64,000 nt of DNA from Candidatus Calditenuaceae archaeon (GCA_025058175.1 JANXED010000002.1:44505-108504), one strand, 5' to 3'; shown: positions 1 through 10,417, counted from the stretch's first letter. The notes: a model not told the origin generated them from the sequence alone. Numbers and translations: made by a program.

Positions 1-633
<633 letters not shown>

Positions 634-735
634 ACTTCTCCGACCTACTCTAATCCCTCCCTCCCGCTAAATACCTTGCGGAGAACGGACCGGAGACGCG
701 CCCGAGGTTCCGACTTCACCCGGGTAGTAGGGTAT

Positions 736-1757
<1,022 letters not shown>

Positions 1758-1815
1758 CGCGCACCCGGATAGGTCCCAAACTCTTATGGCGGCCTCTCGG
1801 TGACGAGGTGGGAGC

Positions 1816-2856
1816 ATGGCCGACGGAGCCGAGGCGGGCGTTCAGTTCGTGAAGTTGGACGAGGGGAGGCTCGAGAGGTACAGGAGGGCGGGTTACAGGG
1901 TCCTGGGAGAGCACAATCACAGCGCGGTCGAGGTCTGCAGGTGGACGAAGTCGAGGCTGAGGGGGGAGAGGAACTGCTACAAGTCGATCTACGGGATCGA
2001 CTCCGGTAGGTGCATTCAGATGACCCCGACGCTCGACTTCTGCAACTTCGGGTGCCCCTGGTGCTGGAGGCCTTTCGGGCCATTCAGGCACAAGGCCCAC
2101 GGCACCGATTGGGACGACCCCAAGACCATCGTAGACGAGATGTTGAGGGCCCAGAGGGAGCTCCTCTCGGGGTTCGGAGGGAACCCGAGGACCGACAAGG
2201 CCTACTTCAGGCTCGCGATGAGGCCGGCCCACGTCGCGATCTCGCTGGACGGCGAGCCGACCCTATACCCTATGATCGCGGACCTGATCAAGGAGATCAA
2301 CTCGAGGGGCATGACGACCTTCCTCGTCACCAACGGCACGATGCCCCACAGGTTGAGGGAGATGCTGGAGAAGGGCGCGATACCGACGAACCTCTTCGTC
2401 AGCGTCTACGCCACGAACCCGGAGGAGTACGTGAGGGTGACGAAGTCTGTGGTCCCCGACGCCTACGAGAGGGTGATGGAGAGCCTCTCCCTGCTCGGCG
2501 AGTTCGAGAGGAGGGGGAGCAGGACGGTGATCAGGCTCACGCTCGTCAAGGGCCTCAACATGAAGGACCCCGAAGGCTACGCGGGGATCGTGAACAGGTT
2601 TAGGCCGAACTTCCTCGAGTTCAAGGGCTATGCGTGGCTCGGTCAGTCGAGGCAGAGGCTCGACCAGTCGGCCTCGCCGAGGTTCGAGGAGCTGAAGAAG
2701 TTCGCGGACGAGGTCCTGAGGCACACGGCCTACAGGCCGGTGATGCTTGACAGCGTGAGCGTGATAATCGTCGCGGTCAGGGACGAGGAGAGCTGGAGGA
2801 GGAACGTGGAGACGGCTAAGGTGATCTCGCGCTTACCTGGATGTCCTGTCAGGTAG
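1816..2856 (+). CDS. taw1: tRNA-4-demethylwyosine synthase Taw1 (radical SAM)
   Basis: 346 aa. Makes the tricyclic 4-demethylwyosine base at G37 of tRNA-Phe from N1-methylguanosine and pyruvate. The radical-SAM cluster motif is CNFGCPWC (C76, C80, C83). Three upstream cysteines, C41, C54 and C67, keep the 13-residue spacing of the second Fe-S cluster known in Taw1. The segment CIQMTPTLDFCNFGCPWCWR is diagnostic. A stand-alone gene with an AT-rich element near 1778-1787 upstream. No other wyosine genes are nearby. Confidence 0.95.
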   Translation: MADGAEAGVQFVKLDEGRLERYRRAGYRVLGEHNHSAVEVCRWTKSRLRGERNCYKSIYGIDSGRCIQMTPTLDFCNFGCPWCWRPFGPFRHKAHGTDWDDPKTIVDEMLRAQRELLSGFGGNPRTDKAYFRLAMRPAHVAISLDGEPTLYPMIADLIKEINSRGMTTFLVTNGTMPHRLREMLEKGAIPTNLFVSVYATNPEEYVRVTKSVVPDAYERVMESLSLLGEFERRGSRTVIRLTLVKGLNMKDPEGYAGIVNRFRPNFLEFKGYAWLGQSRQRLDQSASPRFEELKKFADEVLRHTAYRPVMLDSVSVIIVAVRDEESWRRNVETAKVISRLPGCPVR

Positions 2857-2936
2857 AACTCGGCCCTTCGCGCCGAGCAGCCCACTGCAAATCTTAATAC
2901 CGTAAGCCCCGGGTCCCGGGTGGAAGGGGGAGGGCC

Positions 2937-3218
2937 GTGGAGTCGGGAGGGTGGTCGTGGGAGGAGAAGAGGAAGAGGATAGCCCAGATACTCGAGACGA
3001 TCGCGAACGACAACACCGCCCCCCGGAACCTCAGGAAGGCCGTGAAGGGCGCGATGGACGAGCTTTTCAACGAGAAATACTCGCCCTCTGTCAGGGCCGC
3101 GAACGCGATCGAGATGATCGAGGAGGTCCTCTCGGACGGGAACATCCCCTCTTATACCAGGACGCAGCTCTGGCTGGCCATCTCCCTGCTCGAGACAGTC
3201 AAGGCCGGACAGTACTGA
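2937..3218 (+). CDS. UPF0147 family small helical protein
   Basis: 93 aa, matching the archaeal UPF0147 family in size and core sequence (ANDNTAPRNLRKAVKGAMDE, then a helical repeat ending LLETVKAGQY). Function is unknown; members are short all-helical proteins found widely in archaea. The GTG start is preceded by a GGAGGG purine run and a TTAATAC box at about 2893-2900. Neighbours give no functional hint. Confidence 0.85.
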   Translation: MESGGWSWEEKRKRIAQILETIANDNTAPRNLRKAVKGAMDELFNEKYSPSVRAANAIEMIEEVLSDGNIPSYTRTQLWLAISLLETVKAGQY

Positions 3219-3248
3219 CCGAGTTCCTGTTTTGGCGGAAGCGGGTCT

Positions 3249-3440
3249 TCAGTTGGAGAGCGCCGAGCCCAGGAGGGGGACCACGCTGACGAAGGCCAGG
3301 ACTAGGCCCCAGCTCATCATCGCCGCGTTGCTGGTGAGGTAGCCTCCGACGATCAGACCGGTCCCGAGGCCGGCGATCGCGAAGAAGAGGATCAGCCCGA
3401 CCTTCAGCAGCCCCATCGGGATCCGGCCGTGACAGCCCAC
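3249..3440 (-). CDS. Small two-helix membrane protein, unknown function
   Basis: 63 aa from the longest start, 55 aa from the internal ATG at 3416 (MGLLKVGLILFFAIAGLG). Two hydrophobic helices cover most of the protein: KVGLILFFAIAGLGTGLIVGG and WGLVLAFVSVVPLLGSAL, joined by a short polar loop. No recognisable family. It is convergent with UPF0147, with 30 nt between the stop codons. Coding potential is supported by two clean membrane spans but homologues were not checked. Confidence 0.55.
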   Translation of the reverse strand: MGCHGRIPMGLLKVGLILFFAIAGLGTGLIVGGYLTSNAAMMSWGLVLAFVSVVPLLGSALSN

Positions 3441-3733
3441 TCAAAAACCTCTTCGTCCCCTGTTCCCCCCGCGACGTCCGGACATCGTGACCTCTGCTCC
3501 GCCGGATCGCCCGACGCCCTCTGGCCCCTCACGAGGTTCGGTTTCCACGAGGCTGGGGCCAATCAGCGGGGCCCTCCGCGGTTCAGCAGGCCTTGACGAG
3601 AGCACAGCGTCCCGCTCCGGACTGATCATCCCGACCGAGCCGCGTCGGACCCGAACGATACGGACGCCCTCTACTCCCGTCGAGTGCGGTCAACGCTTTT
3701 TACGAGGCTCCTCAATACGCGAGGCGGGTTCTC
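3441..3733. other. Intergenic region, no gene seen
   Basis: 293 nt between the small membrane protein and pyrB. Reading frames here are proline-, serine- and arginine-rich with no family resemblance. A CTTTTTAC element at 3695-3702 is the likely pyrB TATA box (about 35 nt before its GTG). Nothing else is supported. Confidence 0.5.
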
Positions 3734-4708
3734 GTGTCCGGCGAACGTGGGGCCGGAGCTCTCCCGAGGGGCGAGCTCAGGGGAAGGGACGTCGTCAGCG
3801 CGAAGGACCTGACCAGGGAGGATGCGGAGCTGATCTTCGAGGTCGCGAGGGAGGTGGAGGCGGACCCCGGCCGGTTCTCGGGCGTCCTGAGAGGGAAGAG
3901 GGTCGCGCTGCTCTTCGTGGAGCCCTCGACTAGGACCTTCTCGAGCTTCTACATCGCCGCGAGGAGGCTGGGAGGTGACGTGCTGCCGCTGAACGAGCCC
4001 GAGATGACCTCGCTCAGCAAGGGCGAGACCCTCTACGACACCCTCAAGATGCTTGAGGGCTACGGGGTCGACTGCGTCGTGATGCGCCACCCGGCGAGGG
4101 GAGCTGCGAGGTTCGCGGCCGACGTGATCTCCGCTCCGGTGATCAACGCGGGGTCCGGGAGCCAGGAGCACCCGACCCAGGCGCTCCTCGACGTCTACAC
4201 GATCCTGAAGAAGAGGGGCAAGGTCGACGGGACGTCGCTCGGAATGCTCGGGGACCTGAAGTTCTCGAGGACCGTACCTTCGCTGGCCTACCTGATCTCG
4301 AACTTCGACGGAGTCGAGCTGACCTTCATCGCCCCGCCCGCGCTGCAGGTGAGGCAGGAGGTCGAGCTCTTCCTTAGGGAGAGGGCCGTGAGCTACACGA
4401 AGGTCACGAGGCAGCAGGAGATCCCGGACGCGGTCTCGAGGCTCGACGTCCTCTATGTGACCAGGCTCCAGAAGGAGAGGTTCCCGGACCCGTCAGAGTA
4501 CGAGAGGCTGAAGGGGAGCTACAGGGTCGACATGGGGATGCTGAGGCACGCGAGGCCGACGCTGGGTGTGATGCACCCGCTCCCGAGGGTCGATGAGCTC
4601 GACGCCGAGATCGACAGGACGCCGCACGCCTGGTACTTCGACCAGGCCAGCTACGGGCTCCCCGTCAGGATGGCGCTCTACGCGCTGGTCTTGGGTGATG
4701 CCGGATGA
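3734..4708 (+). CDS. pyrB: Aspartate carbamoyltransferase catalytic subunit
   Basis: 324 aa. Condenses carbamoyl phosphate and aspartate in pyrimidine synthesis. Carbamoyl-phosphate loop EPSTRTFSSF (residues 63-72), LSKGET loop (about 94-99), HPTQALLD (146-153) and HPLPR near the C-terminus are all present. The GTG start lies about 35 nt after the CTTTTTAC box; the N-terminus is about 15 residues longer than typical, so an internal start is possible. The stop codon overlaps the pyrI ATG (ATGA at 4705-4708). Confidence 0.96.
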   Translation: MSGERGAGALPRGELRGRDVVSAKDLTREDAELIFEVAREVEADPGRFSGVLRGKRVALLFVEPSTRTFSSFYIAARRLGGDVLPLNEPEMTSLSKGETLYDTLKMLEGYGVDCVVMRHPARGAARFAADVISAPVINAGSGSQEHPTQALLDVYTILKKRGKVDGTSLGMLGDLKFSRTVPSLAYLISNFDGVELTFIAPPALQVRQEVELFLRERAVSYTKVTRQQEIPDAVSRLDVLYVTRLQKERFPDPSEYERLKGSYRVDMGMLRHARPTLGVMHPLPRVDELDAEIDRTPHAWYFDQASYGLPVRMALYALVLGDAG

Positions 4709-5184
4709 GCGGGGAGGAGCAGCTCCTCGTCAGGAAGATCGACTGGGGGACCGTCATCGACCACATCCCGAGCTGGAAGGCCGACCAGGTCTTGAAGCTG
4801 ATCGAGGCCGAGTCGCTGACGAAGGACCCCGACGTCTCGGTGATCGTGCTGAAGAGCGTCCCGAGCAGGAAGTACGGGAGGAAGGACGTGATCAAGCTCT
4901 ACCATTATTACATTAAGGAGCCTGACGCGGCGTTGATCAAGCTGCTCTTCCCCACCGCGACCATCAACTTCATCCGGGACTGGAAGGTCCAGAAGTACGT
5001 CCCGAACCTGCCTGAGGAGCTGGTGGGGAAGGTCAGGTGCCCCGAGGTCACCTGCATCTCGAACGCCAAGAGGGAGCCGGTCGTGAGGAGGTTCAGGGTG
5101 CTCAAGGAGCAGGGGTACGTCCAGTGCTACTACTGCGACGCGCTCCTCGAGATCTCCTCCATACCGGACTTCATCGCCGCGTAG
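4705..5184 (+). CDS. pyrI: Aspartate carbamoyltransferase regulatory subunit
   Basis: 159 aa, normal length. Binds nucleotide effectors in the N-terminal domain and holds the catalytic trimers together through a C-terminal zinc site. The four zinc cysteines are C112, C117, C141 and C144 (CPEVTC and CYYC), with the family spacing. Translationally coupled to pyrB by a 4-nt overlap, so catalytic and regulatory chains should be made together. No other pyr genes are in the window. Confidence 0.96.
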   Translation: MSGEEQLLVRKIDWGTVIDHIPSWKADQVLKLIEAESLTKDPDVSVIVLKSVPSRKYGRKDVIKLYHYYIKEPDAALIKLLFPTATINFIRDWKVQKYVPNLPEELVGKVRCPEVTCISNAKREPVVRRFRVLKEQGYVQCYYCDALLEISSIPDFIAA

Positions 5185-5274
5185 TACTCGGGACACTGGC
5201 CGAGGAAGTTCCTGCACAGAGAGGCCGCTAGCCTTGATAACCTCTTTACGGACTGTGCCCTATGCGGTGACGGG

Positions 5275-6036
5275 ATGGAGGTAGTCCACCTGAGGTTCCC
5301 GAACGCCGACTACGTGACCGACGTGCTGAGGGCCATAACCGCGGTGATCGAGGAGGGGACCTTCAAGGTCTCGCCGGAGTCGGTGAGGTTGACCGCGATG
5401 GACCCGGCCCACATCTCCTTGGTCGACATGGAGCTGAGAAGGGAGGCTGCGGAGGAGTATAAGGTGACGAAGGAGGTCGAGATCACGCTGAACGTAGAGG
5501 AACTCGTGAAGCTCCTCAGGAGGGCTAGGAAGAACGAGGCCCTCGTCCTCTCCTATGACGACGACGTCAGGAGGCTCACCCTCTCGCTGGTCGACGTCAG
5601 GGGAGGGAAGGAGAGGGACTTCGTGGTCAACACCCTCGAGCCGATGGGCGGGACCATCAACCCCCCGAACCTCAGCTTCGAGGCCTGGGCAAGGGTCTCC
5701 TCGGACGAGTTCTACGAGGCGATCGAGGACGCGAAGGCGATCTCGGACGCTGTCAGGATCACAATCAGGCCCGACGCTTTGATCATCCTGGCCAAGGGAG
5801 AGGCGAAGTCGTCCCAACACAAGTTCGTGAAGGGGGGCGCTGCGCTCTACGAGGTCGACGCGAGGTCAGACGTCTCGGCCTCCTTCAGCATCGCGTATCT
5901 GGAGAAGATCGTGAAGCCTGCGAAGCAGCTCTCCGACGAGATGACCGTCCACCTCAGCAACAACAGGCCGATCAAGCTGAGCTTCCCGCTCTCGGGGGGC
6001 AGAGTCGACTACCTGATAGCCCCGAGGATGGACTGA
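5275..6036 (+). CDS. pcn: DNA polymerase sliding clamp PCNA
   Basis: 253 aa, the standard length of an archaeal PCNA monomer. Two similar domains joined by an interdomain connector around residues 115-135. Recognisable features are the opening strand/helix (LRFPNADYVTDVLRAI), LTAMDPAHISLVDMEL and the C-terminal PLSGGRVDYLIAPRMD. The clamp tethers DNA polymerase, Fen1 and ligase. An AT-rich box (GATAACC/TTTACGG) lies about 30-40 nt upstream. Only one PCNA gene is seen here; whether the genome has paralogues forming a heterotrimer cannot be told. Confidence 0.96.
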   Translation: MEVVHLRFPNADYVTDVLRAITAVIEEGTFKVSPESVRLTAMDPAHISLVDMELRREAAEEYKVTKEVEITLNVEELVKLLRRARKNEALVLSYDDDVRRLTLSLVDVRGGKERDFVVNTLEPMGGTINPPNLSFEAWARVSSDEFYEAIEDAKAISDAVRITIRPDALIILAKGEAKSSQHKFVKGGAALYEVDARSDVSASFSIAYLEKIVKPAKQLSDEMTVHLSNNRPIKLSFPLSGGRVDYLIAPRMD

Positions 6037-6037
6037 G

Positions 6038-7180
6038 CTAGGCCTCGGCCCTTACCAGCAGGACCTCCAGGTGACCGTACTTCACCCTCCTCGATGCTGT
6101 GACGCTCCACCCGGCCTCAGCGAGGGCCCTCGTCGCGACCACGTGCTTGCTGAAGATGGCCACCAGCGTCCCGCAGCGCAGCCCCCTCCTGATCGAGGAG
6201 AAGGACCTGACGTAGAACTCGTAGGGGTCGGAGGGCCCGCTCCTGATCCCGAAGGGAGGGTCGGTCACGACGAGCGCATCGGCTCCGAGCTCCCCGAGCT
6301 TCGGCCAGAGCTCAAACCGCTGAGCGTCCAACATCTCCAGCAACACCTTACCCGATAGGCCAGCTGCCTCCACGTTCCTCTTCGCGGCCTCGAGGGCTCT
6401 GGGTGAGACGTCAGACCCGATCACCCTGAGCTCCCTCTCCCTCCGCTCGGACCCGATGAGCTCCGACCTCACCGACTCCACTAGCTCCTCCTCGAAGAGC
6501 CTGAGCCTCGTCAGCGCGAGGTCCCTCGGGTCCCTGTAGACCGTGGGGCAGACGTCGAGCCCGGCCAGCGCGGCCTCGATCGGTATCGTCGCGGTGCCGC
6601 AGAAGGGGTCGATCAGGGCCCTTTCGGGCGTCCAGCCGGAGAACCTGACCATGAGGTACGCGAGGGTGGCGGGGAGGGCGGTCCTGTGGCCAGAGGCCCT
6701 GTAGAACCTCCTCTGGAGCGACCTCCCGACCAGGTTGACCCCGAGCGTGAACCGGTCGTCCCTGAGGAGCGCGAAGAGCTCGACGTCCGGATCGTTCAGG
6801 TCCACCCTCAACCTCACGCCGGTCGCCTCCAGGTAGGACTGGATCACGGCGGCCCCGACCTCAGCGGCCACGTCCATGCTCGTGAAGTCATGCGTCCCTA
6901 CCCTCTCCGCCCTGACCGCGAAGCTCTGGTCCTGCGAGACGACACCCCTCAGGTCCAGGGACCTCACTATGTCGCCGACCTCCCTCAGCCCGGAGACGGT
7001 CGCGTCGACGAGCTCAAGGAAGACCTTGTTTATCCCACGGGAGGCCAGGACGAGCCTCACCAACTCCCTCTTGTCACACTCGACGACCACCTTCGAGACG
7101 TCCAGCTCGGCCCTCCTCCCTAGCAGCGACTCGACTTCGGACGCCGCGACGTCCTCGAGCCCGGTGAACGTCGTCGCCAT
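6038..7180 (-). CDS. THUMP-domain class I RNA N2-guanine methyltransferase (Trm14/TrmN-like)
   Basis: 380 aa from the ATG at 7178-7180. A longer frame extends to 7369, but it overlaps the divergent gene at 7295 and its extra residues look random. An N-terminal THUMP region (ATTFTGLEDVAASEVESLLG) is followed by a Rossmann methyltransferase with LIDPFCGTATIPIEAAL (SAM-binding loop) and VVTDPPFGIR (catalytic DPPF/NPPY-type motif of N2-guanine methylases). Likely modifies a tRNA guanosine. The exact position (G6, G10 or other) is not decided by these motifs. Convergent with pcn, with 1 nt between stops. Confidence 0.88.
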   Translation of the reverse strand: MATTFTGLEDVAASEVESLLGRRAELDVSKVVVECDKRELVRLVLASRGINKVFLELVDATVSGLREVGDIVRSLDLRGVVSQDQSFAVRAERVGTHDFTSMDVAAEVGAAVIQSYLEATGVRLRVDLNDPDVELFALLRDDRFTLGVNLVGRSLQRRFYRASGHRTALPATLAYLMVRFSGWTPERALIDPFCGTATIPIEAALAGLDVCPTVYRDPRDLALTRLRLFEEELVESVRSELIGSERRERELRVIGSDVSPRALEAAKRNVEAAGLSGKVLLEMLDAQRFELWPKLGELGADALVVTDPPFGIRSGPSDPYEFYVRSFSSIRRGLRCGTLVAIFSKHVVATRALAEAGWSVTASRRVKYGHLEVLLVRAEA

Positions 7181-7264
7181 CGCCCTCAAGCGGCTTCCGG
7201 CCCGACGCGGTCCGCCGACCCGATTAATACTGCGCGAACCGTCGGCCGGTTGACCGCTGAACCC

Positions 7265-7272
7265 TCTAATAT
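7265..7272 (+). promoter_or_regulatory. TATA box of the DUF2095-like gene
   Basis: TCTAATAT is centred about 27 nt before the GTG at 7295, so the transcript is predicted to begin at the start codon itself (leaderless). Confidence 0.5.
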
Positions 7273-7294
7273 CCGGGGTAGAACGTGAAAGGGC

Positions 7295-7606
7295 GTGAGC
7301 GAGTGGAACCTCGAGGACTTCGAGAAGGTCTTCCCGCACCTCTCCGGGGAGCTCAGGTCGAGGCCGCAACTCAGGGCGAGGGTCGACGCGCTCAGGGGCT
7401 TCATGCCCGGCCCCATCGACTACCTCTCTAGGTGTTCCAGCAACGAGGAGGCGATCAGCGTGGTCGACTACCTCCTGGAGAGGGGAGAGCTGACCGAGAG
7501 GGAGGCAGAGGAGCTCAAGTCGAGGATCCGGAGCGAAGGGGTCCGCGGGCTGGTCGAGAAGCGGGAGGAGGGCTACTACCTCAGGAGGTTCGGGTCAGGC
7601 GTTTAG
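7295..7606 (+). CDS. DUF2095-like archaeal protein
   Basis: 103 aa. The pattern FEKVFPHLSGEL, then PIDYLSRCSSNEEAISVVDYLLERGELTEREAEEL and a final KREEGYYLRRFG, resembles archaeal DUF2095 proteins of unknown function. The fold looks mostly helical. The GTG start matches the predicted leaderless transcript start. Its 3' end overlaps the stop of convergent rps3ae by 4 nt (7603-7606). Family name is from memory of the pattern, not a search. Confidence 0.7.
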   Translation: MSEWNLEDFEKVFPHLSGELRSRPQLRARVDALRGFMPGPIDYLSRCSSNEEAISVVDYLLERGELTEREAEELKSRIRSEGVRGLVEKREEGYYLRRFGSGV

Positions 7607-8217
7607 GTCCTAACGGCCTCCGCGGCCCTCGCTGGAGGCTCAGGAGAAGTGTAGACCCAGTTCGGGAGCGCGACGACCTTGGACTTACATACCCCGACGT
7701 GCCTTGGTATCAGGATCCTCTTGACCTGGTTGACGACGTCCGAGCCCATCTTCCCCAACACCATCTCGATCGCGAACTGGTCGTGGTTGAGCCTCGAGGC
7801 CGCGTCCTCGAAGACCGAGCGCATCGTCCTCCTGATGTCCACGATCTTCCCGCGCCTTATTCGCCTGTTGGTGAAGACGACGCCGTAGACCCTCAGCCCG
7901 AACCCGTCCAGCGTGGTGACGTCGAAGACCCCTTCGACCATCGTCGTACCCCTCCTGATCAGGCTCCTGAGGAATTCCCTCCCGTACTCGTGGCCGTAGA
8001 AGACGGTCTCGGCGTACCTGCCGTTGACCCGCACCACCCTGAACTTCACCAGCATGTACTGCTTAGTGATGTCGTCGGTGAGCGTGTAAAGACTGACCGT
8101 GACCGTCCTCCCGATCAGTTTAGCAGGGTCGTCGGCGTAGGTGTAACCCAGCTCCCGCTCGCCGAAGTACCTCGGAGCCCTGATCACGTACTCGTCCTTC
8201 GCCCTCTCCTCGGGCAT
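7603..8217 (-). CDS. rps3ae: Small-subunit ribosomal protein S3Ae (eS1)
   Basis: 204 aa. Archaeal/eukaryotic S1e protein of the 30S subunit platform. Recognised by APRYFGERELGYTYADDP near the start, LIRRGTTMVEGVFDVTTLDG in the middle, and RRTMRSVFEDAASRLNHDQF with LIPRHVGVCKSKV late in the chain. The C-terminal 20 residues are a short Ala/Pro tail. The ATG falls about 27 nt from a symmetrical TATA element at 8241-8248, so the message is probably leaderless. Confidence 0.95.
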   Translation of the reverse strand: MPEERAKDEYVIRAPRYFGERELGYTYADDPAKLIGRTVTVSLYTLTDDITKQYMLVKFRVVRVNGRYAETVFYGHEYGREFLRSLIRRGTTMVEGVFDVTTLDGFGLRVYGVVFTNRRIRRGKIVDIRRTMRSVFEDAASRLNHDQFAIEMVLGKMGSDVVNQVKRILIPRHVGVCKSKVVALPNWVYTSPEPPARAAEAVRT

Positions 8218-8240
8218 CCTCGCGCCAGCTCCGTGCCGGA

Positions 8241-8248
8241 TTTAATAA
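8241..8248. promoter_or_regulatory. Shared TATA element between rps3ae and a luciferase-like oxidoreductase
   Basis: TTTAATAA reads as a good TATA box on both strands. On the minus strand its centre is about 27 nt from the rps3ae ATG; on the plus strand it is about 35 nt from the TTG at 8280. Only 62 nt separate the two divergent starts and no second AT-rich box is present, so one element probably serves both genes. Confidence 0.5.
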
Positions 8249-8279
8249 CCCCATCGAGGCCGCGTGAACCCGGGCAGGC

Positions 8280-9242
8280 TTGACCGCGGGTAAGCACTCG
8301 GGGCTACCCTCCCTCGGGATAGTCCTCGAGGGCGACAGGCCTCACGCCGAGCTGGTGCGCCTCGCCTCGCTCGCGGAGAGGCTCGGGTTCGACTCGGTCC
8401 ACCTCTACGAACATCTGCCCCACAGGCCGGCATGGGCGTCGGCTTTCCTCGTGGCTAGGGAGACCTCGATGGTCCGAGTGGGCCCGGTGACCGTGCCGGC
8501 GTTCGCCTACGTGCCGGTGGTCCTCGCGAGGTTCGCGGCCGCGCTGAGCGAGGTCGCGGGGAGCAGGGCGGTGCTCGGCGTCTCGAGGGGAGCCTTCGGG
8601 GAGCTGATCGGGAGAAAGAGGCCGAGCGTCAGCGAGTTCGTCGCGTACCTGAAGGCCCTTAACGGTCTCCTGGCCGGCGACCCGAGCCCTCCGGCGCTGG
8701 GCTGGGCCGTCGGGAAGACTCCGAGGCTCTACGTCGGGACCTCAGGGACGAGGCTCTGCGCGATCGCTGCTTCGCTGCGCTTCGTCTCGGGCATCGTGGT
8801 CGACAACCTCTGGGACCCGGAGTACGCGAGGTTGATGGCGACGACCGCGAGGGAGGCTAGGGCCTCGGCCTCCTCGGACCCTGAGGGCTTCGAGCTGGTC
8901 GCGAGGCCGTTCTGTTACGTCTCAGAAGATAGAAGAGAGGCGCTCTCGGCCCTCCTCCCAGTCCTGAGGGAGTACTTGGTCCAATTGGTCGGGAACTCGC
9001 CGATGCTCAGGCACGCGGGGCTCGACGTCGCTTCAGTGGAGGAGGCGCTCCGGGGGCCCTCCGACATGGCCGAGGAGGTCGCTAGGAGGTTCGCGTTCTT
9101 CGGGACCGTCGAGGAGCTCGAGCAGCAGCTGCGCGAGATATCGAAGTCCGGGGTTACTTTGGTCTGCCTCGGTTACCCCCTCGGCAAGGACCCGGAAGAG
9201 GCGATTAGGTCAGTCGGTAGTGCCCTGCTCCCGCGTCGGTAG
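8280..9242 (+). CDS. LLM-class (luciferase-like, probably F420-dependent) oxidoreductase
   Basis: 320 aa TIM-barrel protein of the bacterial luciferase/F420 reductase superfamily. Typical sequence: LPSLGIVLEGDRPHAELVRLASLAERLGFDSVHLYEH, then RETSMVRVGPVTVPAFAYVPVVLARFAAALSEV and RAVLGVSRGAFG. In archaea such proteins usually transfer hydride with coenzyme F420 (methylene-tetrahydromethanopterin reductase relatives). The substrate is unknown. TTG start about 35 nt after the shared TATA element. No neighbouring partner gene. Confidence 0.85.
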   Translation: MTAGKHSGLPSLGIVLEGDRPHAELVRLASLAERLGFDSVHLYEHLPHRPAWASAFLVARETSMVRVGPVTVPAFAYVPVVLARFAAALSEVAGSRAVLGVSRGAFGELIGRKRPSVSEFVAYLKALNGLLAGDPSPPALGWAVGKTPRLYVGTSGTRLCAIAASLRFVSGIVVDNLWDPEYARLMATTAREARASASSDPEGFELVARPFCYVSEDRREALSALLPVLREYLVQLVGNSPMLRHAGLDVASVEEALRGPSDMAEEVARRFAFFGTVEELEQQLREISKSGVTLVCLGYPLGKDPEEAIRSVGSALLPRR

Positions 9243-9293
9243 ACCGGCCGTCGCGTCGCTATACTTTTAAGAAGCCGACGTCGAATGACGCCG

Positions 9294-9824
9294 ATGCCCG
9301 CCGCCTACGCGAGGCTCAACGAGCTCTGGAGGGAGAGGCCGGAGGAGCTGGTGAGGCTCCTGAGGGAGAGGCGGATCGGGTGGAGGAGGGAGCCGTCGGT
9401 CGTGAGGGTCGAGAGGCCGCTCAGGCTCGACAGGGCGAGGCGGATCGGCTACAGGGCGAAGCAGGGCTTCGTCGTCCTGAGGGTCAGGGTGAGGAGGGGA
9501 GGTTTCGCGAGGCCGAGGCCGAACTCCGGGAGGAGGCCGAAGGCGCTGGGCGTCGTGAAGCACAAGGTAAACGTCACGGCGCTCGAGGAGGCGATCTCAA
9601 GGGTCAAGAGGAGGTACCCGAACCTCCACGTCCTGGGAGGATACCTCCTCACGTCGGACAGCCTCTACCAATGGTTCGAGGTGATCGCGGTCGACCCTTA
9701 CCACCCGTCCGTCTACAACGACCGGCAGCTGAGGATCCCCGACCCGCTCAGGAGGAGGGTAGTGAAGAGGCTCGCGAGGAGGGGCGTCAAGCCGGTCGGC
9801 CAGGTGCTCCAGCCGTTCGAATGA
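9294..9824 (+). CDS. rpl15e: Large-subunit ribosomal protein L15e
   Basis: 176 aa from the ATG at 9294; another ATG lies 9 nt upstream at 9285. The later start is preferred because the CTTTTAA box at about 9263-9269 is centred about 27 nt from it and MPAAYARLNELWRERPEELV is the usual N-terminus. Strongly basic, with RIGYRAKQGFVVLRVRVRRG and RPKALGVVKHKVN as in archaeal and eukaryotic L15e. The stop overlaps the ATG of the DUF309 gene (ATGA at 9821-9824). Confidence 0.95.
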   Translation: MPAAYARLNELWRERPEELVRLLRERRIGWRREPSVVRVERPLRLDRARRIGYRAKQGFVVLRVRVRRGGFARPRPNSGRRPKALGVVKHKVNVTALEEAISRVKRRYPNLHVLGGYLLTSDSLYQWFEVIAVDPYHPSVYNDRQLRIPDPLRRRVVKRLARRGVKPVGQVLQPFE

Positions 9825-10417
9825 CCCGAGCTCCGCGTCCGAGGCGTTACCTGATAGGCCTCTCAATCCTAGGGGCTGATCCGTCGGACCACCAGGCCCT
9901 CCTCTCCGAGGTGAGGTCGCTCCTGAGCGGGACCAGCGCTCAGGTCATCGAGGTGAGGATCTCCGACGCGAGGGTCGAGGTGGACCTGAGGACGGAGGCG
10001 ATCTCCGAGGCCCTCGAGGTGCTCGGAAAGCTCGGCGAGGTCCAGCACTGCGTCGAGGTTGGGGTCGAGGAGCCCGGCGCGGACCCCTTCGAGAGGGCGG
10101 TAAGGCTTTACACCGAGAGGAGGTACTGGGAGGCCCACGAGGCCCTCGAGTCGCTCTGGAGGAAGTCCGGGGGCCAGGAGAGGGCCCTGCTCAACGGGCT
10201 GATCCTGATCGCGGCGGCACACGTCAAGCTCCAGACCGGCGACCGGGAGGGATACTTCAGGCTCCTCAGGAGGGCCCTCGGGAGGCTCGAGGCGTCGGAG
10301 ATCCGGGAGTACAGGGGGCTCGACGTCAGTGCGATGGTTGATGCGATCAGGCAGGTCCTCGAGGAGGGCCGCACGGGCTTCGGGCTGATCCCGCTGGTCC
10401 GGAGAGGGGACGCGTAA
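9821..10417 (+). CDS. DUF309-domain protein
   Basis: 198 aa from the ATG that overlaps the L15e stop codon. An N-terminal region of about 80 residues resembles a small alpha/beta (ferredoxin-like) domain: RRYLIGLSILGADPSDHQALLSEVRSLLSG. The C-terminal part carries the DUF309 pattern, RYWEAHEALESLWR and LLNGLILIAAAHVKLQTGD, a helical domain of unknown function with conserved W, HE and H residues. Coupled translation with L15e suggests co-expression but does not reveal a role. The same frame stays open across the L15e gene; that upstream part is an artefact. Confidence 0.8.
   Translation: MTRAPRPRRYLIGLSILGADPSDHQALLSEVRSLLSGTSAQVIEVRISDARVEVDLRTEAISEALEVLGKLGEVQHCVEVGVEEPGADPFERAVRLYTERRYWEAHEALESLWRKSGGQERALLNGLILIAAAHVKLQTGDREGYFRLLRRALGRLEASEIREYRGLDVSAMVDAIRQVLEEGRTGFGLIPLVRRGDA

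Noticed and set aside
3487..3933. 148-aa frame overlapping the pyrB start
   Set aside because: Pro/Ser/Arg-rich without motifs and in conflict with pyrB, whose identity is certain.
7181..7369. 63-residue N-terminal extension of the THUMP methyltransferase
   Set aside because: Overlaps the divergent gene at 7295 and its promoter; the THUMP domain and a leftward TATA-like element fit the ATG at 7180.
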